DNA of 64,000 nucleotides. It comes from Erwinia persicina (GTDB lineage Bacteria; Pseudomonadota; Gammaproteobacteria; Enterobacterales; Enterobacteriaceae). Under the pieces are notes generated by a model, which saw only the letters and a program-made list of their open reading frames with translations, ran no database searches and was not told where the DNA came from. The position numbers and the translations under genes are program-made. Positions 60,876-64,000 of the stretch are shown in pieces (the first letter of the stretch is position 1; the number at the start of each line of letters is the position of its first letter). The stretch covers positions 1 through 64,000 of the forward strand of contig NZ_JACYMO010000005.1 of assembly GCF_014838825.1 (NCBI RefSeq), written 5' to 3'.

Positions 60876-62357
60876 ATGCAGGGCACCAGAATTCGTCTAT
60901 TAATTGGTGGAATATTACTGGCCGTAGCCAGTAGCACTGTACAGGCTGAAACACTCCAACCCGATCCTGCCTGGCAGCAGGGAAAACTGGAGAACGGTTT
61001 TAGCTGGCAGTTGCTCACCACCCCTCAGCGGCCAAGCGACCGCATTGAGATCCGCCTGATGGTCAATACCGGCGCGCTGGTTGAAAGCGCCCAGCAGGCA
61101 GGCTACAGCCACCTGATACCTCGTCTGGCGCTGGTACATAATGCCGCGCTTGACCCGGCACAGCAGCGGTCACTGTGGCAGCAAAGCATTGATCCGCAAC
61201 ATCCGCAGCCGCCCGCCATCACCTCATACGACTACACGCTGTATAACCTCAGCCTGCCCAACAACCGCCCGGAACTGCTGAAAGAAGCCCTCAACTGGTT
61301 GGCAGCCACCGCAGGCAAAATGACCATTAATGAGCAGGTTATCAACACTGCGATCAACGCTGCCGATCCGATTGCTACCTGGCCTGGCAACCCGCAGGAT
61401 GTCTGGTGGCGTTACCGCCTGAAAGGCTCTGCGATGCTGGCGCATGACCCGGGGGCACCGGTCAAAGTGCCGGTGGATCTGACGCAGCTTTACGCATTCT
61501 ACAAGCAGTGGTACACCCCTGACGCGATGACGCTGTTTGTGGTCGGCAATGTCGACAGCCGCAGCCTGTCCGAGCAGATTAACAAAGTCTTTTCTCCGCT
61601 GGAGGGCAAGCGTGACCAGCCTTCCGCACTGCCCACGCTCTCCCCGCTGCCGCAGCAGCCGGTGAATCTGATGAATAATGCCATCAGTCAGGATCGCCTG
61701 GCCCTGGTGTGGGATACGCCGTGGCAGCCGATCCGTGAGTCACAGCATCTGCTGCGTTACTGGCAGAGCGACCTGGCGCGTGAAGCCCTGTTCTGGCATG
61801 TGCAGAAGGTGCTGAGTGATAAGAAAACTCAGGGCATGCAGGTCGGTTTCGACTGTCGCGTGCTATACCAGCGTGCCCAGTGTGCAATCAATATGGATGC
61901 CGACAACGCGGCGCTGAACAGCAACCTGGACATGATTGCCAGAGAGATGGTCAACGTGCGCGATAAGGGGCTGTCGCAGCAGGAGTTTGATGCGCTGATG
62001 GCGCAGAAAACCAGCGAACTGAACAAGCTGTTTGCCACCTATGCGCGGACCGATACCGATGTGCTGATGAGCCAGCGTCTGCGTTCGCAGCAGAATGCGG
62101 TGGTGGACATTGCCCCGGAGCAGTATCAGAAACTGCGGCAGGCGTTTTTGTCAGGAATGACGCTGGATATACTCAACCAGGAACTTCGCCAGCAGTTAAC
62201 TCAGGATATGACGATGGTGCTGATGCAACCGCAGGGTGAACCGGAAACGAAAGTGAAAATGCTGCTGGAGAACTGGCAGAAGATCATGACGCCGGTCGCC
62301 CCTGCAACAGCGCCTGCTGATGCTGCACCCACCGACGGCAGTCCGCCAGCACAGTAG
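60876..62357 (+). CDS. yhjJ: M16-family peptidase-like periplasmic protein YhjJ, zinc motif lost
   Basis: This 493-residue protein matches E. coli YhjJ, with a signal peptide (1-24, ending VQA) and two M16-like domains. Active M16 enzymes need HxxEH. Here the site reads HLIPR (His79 to Arg83), so the catalytic Glu and second His are gone, as in E. coli YhjJ. It is therefore likely a non-enzymatic periplasmic protein. GFDCRVLYQRAQCAI holds a probable disulfide. The C-terminus is Ala/Pro-rich. It follows dctA as in E. coli, and its function is unknown. Confidence 0.92.
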   Translation: MQGTRIRLLIGGILLAVASSTVQAETLQPDPAWQQGKLENGFSWQLLTTPQRPSDRIEIRLMVNTGALVESAQQAGYSHLIPRLALVHNAALDPAQQRSLWQQSIDPQHPQPPAITSYDYTLYNLSLPNNRPELLKEALNWLAATAGKMTINEQVINTAINAADPIATWPGNPQDVWWRYRLKGSAMLAHDPGAPVKVPVDLTQLYAFYKQWYTPDAMTLFVVGNVDSRSLSEQINKVFSPLEGKRDQPSALPTLSPLPQQPVNLMNNAISQDRLALVWDTPWQPIRESQHLLRYWQSDLAREALFWHVQKVLSDKKTQGMQVGFDCRVLYQRAQCAINMDADNAALNSNLDMIAREMVNVRDKGLSQQEFDALMAQKTSELNKLFATYARTDTDVLMSQRLRSQQNAVVDIAPEQYQKLRQAFLSGMTLDILNQELRQQLTQDMTMVLMQPQGEPETKVKMLLENWQKIMTPVAPATAPADAAPTDGSPPAQ

Positions 62358-62405
62358 GGGCGGCCTGTTTTTCGGTCAGTCTGTGATAACAGTATGACAG
62401 GCAGT

Positions 62406-62430
62406 GGCGGACCTTCGTTTTTGGTCCGCC
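62406..62430. terminator. Hairpin between yhjJ and esterase gene
   Basis: GGCGGACC and GGTCCGCC form a perfect 8-bp stem with a T-rich 9-nt loop between the convergent genes, suited to end both transcripts. No flanking T-run. Confidence 0.65.
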
Positions 62431-62446
62431 CGTCGTCAACCTGGCT

Positions 62447-63322
62447 TCACCACTGACGCGCGCGTAGCCATTCGTTAACCAGCATGGGCCAGCTGGCTAA
62501 GGGCAGATCGGCCACGTTGCGAATGCCAAAGCCGTGACCGCCTTTCTCGTAGAAATGCAGCTCACAGGGTACCCCGTTTTCCCGCAGGGCGCTGAACATC
62601 ACCATGCTGTTATTGACAGGAACGGACGCGTCGTCCACGGCGTGGATCAGCAGGGTTTGCGGTGTTTTCCCGCTGACGCGTGTCTCCATTGACCAGGCAT
62701 CAATCTCCTTCTGATCCGGGTGCTCACCCAGCAGTTGCAAACGCGACCCGGCATGAGCCAGTCCGTCACGCATGCTGATCACCGGATAGATCAGCACCTG
62801 AGCATCAGGACGCGGCGAGAGGGCATCGGCAGCATCCTGCACCGGATAGAGCTTCTCACCGAAGCGATTGCCCAGGCTGGCGGCCACATGGCCCCCGGCA
62901 GAGAAGCCCATCATCACGATGCGTTCACCGTTACGGCCCCGCTGGGCACGTTCCCGCAGTACCCTGACCGCCCGCTGTGCATCGGCCAGCGGCGCATCGG
63001 CACCTTCATGATGGCCGTCGGCGGGCAGGCGATAGGTCATCACCGCCAGCGTATAGCCCATGGAGGTAAAGAACATCGCCAGCGCGCTGCCCTCTTTGTC
63101 GATCATGATACGCTGATAACCGCCGCCGGGAGCCACCAGCAACGTCACCCCATTGGAATGTTCCGGGTACCAGACAGCCAGTTCCGGACAGCGCACGCCG
63201 CTGGCGGCCCGATCAAAGGGTTCAAATGGTTTGGCTAAATCAATAATCTGCGGCTGCGCCCGGGAGTCGCTGGCACCCGGCGCATCACCGTGAGGCCAGA
63301 GATTAAATATTTCAGCATTCAT
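62447..63322 (-). CDS. Alpha/beta-hydrolase, acetyl-esterase type
   Basis: This 291-residue cytoplasmic protein is an Aes/BD-FAE-like esterase. It has the oxyanion segment LLVAPGGGYQ, nucleophile elbow GFSAGGH, acid Asp in HAVDDASVP and catalytic His in KGGHGFGIR. Relatives remove acetyl groups from plant sugars; pectin acetylesterase PaeX of Dickeya is of a similar kind. I chose the ATG at 63322 because AGGAGC precedes it; the longer frame to 63400 has no ribosome binding site. No signal peptide is seen, so the substrate is intracellular. E. coli has kdgK after yhjJ, so this marks the end of synteny. Substrate is inferred from the window's pectin theme and is uncertain. Confidence 0.75.
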   Translation of the reverse strand: MNAEIFNLWPHGDAPGASDSRAQPQIIDLAKPFEPFDRAASGVRCPELAVWYPEHSNGVTLLVAPGGGYQRIMIDKEGSALAMFFTSMGYTLAVMTYRLPADGHHEGADAPLADAQRAVRVLRERAQRGRNGERIVMMGFSAGGHVAASLGNRFGEKLYPVQDAADALSPRPDAQVLIYPVISMRDGLAHAGSRLQLLGEHPDQKEIDAWSMETRVSGKTPQTLLIHAVDDASVPVNNSMVMFSALRENGVPCELHFYEKGGHGFGIRNVADLPLASWPMLVNEWLRARQW

Positions 63323-63730
63323 GGGCGCTCCTGAATTATTGTTATGGTGTTGAATAAAATTATAGAAGCCGCAGAAAAAAGGAAGCGGGATATTTGTCAC
63401 GGCGTATTGCAGAGAAACAGTGCCGTTTTCCTCCCCCGGCGTCTACTATTTCGCACCGCTGGCAGCCAGTTTCGGAATATACTCAAATTTAACGGTTAAC
63501 CGGGTGGAAGACGCGCCCTGTCTGCCTTTGTGAATAATTACATTAGCAATATTAAAACATTTCCCTAAACACAAACGAATTACACAATCGCTGTTTTTAT
63601 TCAGGAATAATCATTTTATTGAAAGGGGATCTTGCAGGAAATAATTTGATGCAAGATTTTTGATTAATGCTGTCGGCGTATTATTCCGCCCGGGCTATGC
63701 TGTTTGATGAAACCGGAACGGGGAGCCCCG
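63323..63730. promoter_or_regulatory. AT-rich divergent region, esterase / alginate-lyase-like gene
   Basis: This 408-bp gap has no gene. It must hold both divergent promoters. TGTGAATAATTACATT (about 63530) has one good CRP half-site, and TATGCT near 63698 is a rightward -10 candidate. No convincing KdgR box was found, so these genes may not belong to the pectin regulon. Confidence 0.4.
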
Positions 63731-64000
63731 ATGAGATTCAGTTTACGTTCTGTCATCGTCTTACTGCTGGGAGTGGCGTTCTGCCTGCCAGTGTCGGCAC
63801 AGCAATATGCCTTTTTGAACGCGGATGCGCTGGCGTTGAATAAAACCCGCCTGCAACAGCATCAGGCACCGGCGCAGACGCAGCAGGCATGGCAGGCGCT
63901 GCAGCGCGAGGCTGACAAGGCGCTGAAGGCACCGCTCATGAGTGTGACCGATAAAGGACTTATGCCGCCAGGCGGCTCAAAGCATGATTACCTCAGCCTC
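63731..64000 (+). CDS. Alginate-lyase-family protein, partial (cut by window end)
   Basis: The first 90 residues of a secreted protein are present. A signal peptide (1-23, ending VSA) is followed by a helical region and the segment SVTDKGLMPPGGSKHDYLSL. That resembles the start of alginate-lyase-superfamily (alpha/alpha)6 domains, where a PPSGDKHDYxS segment is typical. GGGAG five bases upstream supports the ATG. Such proteins in enterobacteria act on uronate polysaccharides, but the catalytic residues lie beyond the window. It is divergent from the esterase. Confidence 0.7.
   Translation, partial: MRFSLRSVIVLLLGVAFCLPVSAQQYAFLNADALALNKTRLQQHQAPAQTQQAWQALQREADKALKAPLMSVTDKGLMPPGGSKHDYLSL

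Overview
The window is chromosomal DNA of a GC-rich member of the Enterobacterales. The order eptB - dppABCDF - bcsGFE/bcsRQABC - pdeK - dctA - yhjJ is the E. coli K-12 order. A pectin-oligomer degradation cluster on the left and a second, BcsD-type cellulose operon inserted between dppF and bcsG point to a plant-associated lineage such as Erwinia, Pantoea or a relative. Genus is inferred from gene content only.

Left arm (1-23 kb, accessory). A fimbrial operon (major pilin plus a second subunit cut by the window edge) is divergent from a ToxR/MarT-like membrane regulator and its FidL-like partner; a perfect 14-bp inverted repeat lies between them. Next comes a pectin regulon: kduD and an RpiB-family isomerase that probably replaces KduI (DhuI type), convergent with ogl-kdgF, and then togT-pelX-kdgM. 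Together these encode an outer-membrane porin, a periplasmic exo-lyase, an inner-membrane carrier, cytoplasmic cleavage to monomers and conversion towards KDG. The three promoters share one layout: a CRP-like site about 41 bp before the inferred start of transcription, and a KdgR-type box at or just after it. A Ugp-like ABC operon ending in an ADPRibase-Mn-like phosphoesterase follows, preceded by two tandem PHO-box-like sites. Then come an AT-rich 0.8-kb stretch, a large autotransporter, a CaiF/GrlA-type regulator, an unknown membrane protein, a small (p)ppGpp-hydrolase-like HD protein, and ohrR-ohr with two matching operator candidates.

Centre (23-32 kb, core). eptB (Kdo phosphoethanolamine transferase) and the dipeptide operon dppABCDF. 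Upstream of dppA are a CRP-like palindrome and a CA-rich element matching the GcvB small-RNA target motif.

Right arm (32-59 kb, cellulose). Two complete synthases lie side by side. Cluster I is bcsO-Q-A-B-C-D-Z, the type with BcsD. Cluster II is bcsG-F-E divergent from bcsR-Q-A-B-C, the type that makes phosphoethanolamine-cellulose. Cluster II has no bcsZ, so the BcsZ of cluster I may serve both. Differences visible by comparing the two sets include: BcsO carries a BcsR-like motif; BcsQ-I has an intact deviant Walker A while BcsQ-II has lost both lysines; BcsB-I has a long Pro/Ala-rich N-terminus; BcsC-I has about 110 residues between the first barrel strands where BcsC-II has about 35. pdeK (EAL c-di-GMP phosphodiesterase) follows directly.

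Right end. dctA, a yhjJ M16-like protein without its zinc motif, an alpha/beta-hydrolase esterase, and the start of an alginate-lyase-family protein cut by the window edge. I saw no tRNA, rRNA, insertion sequence, CRISPR array or prophage.
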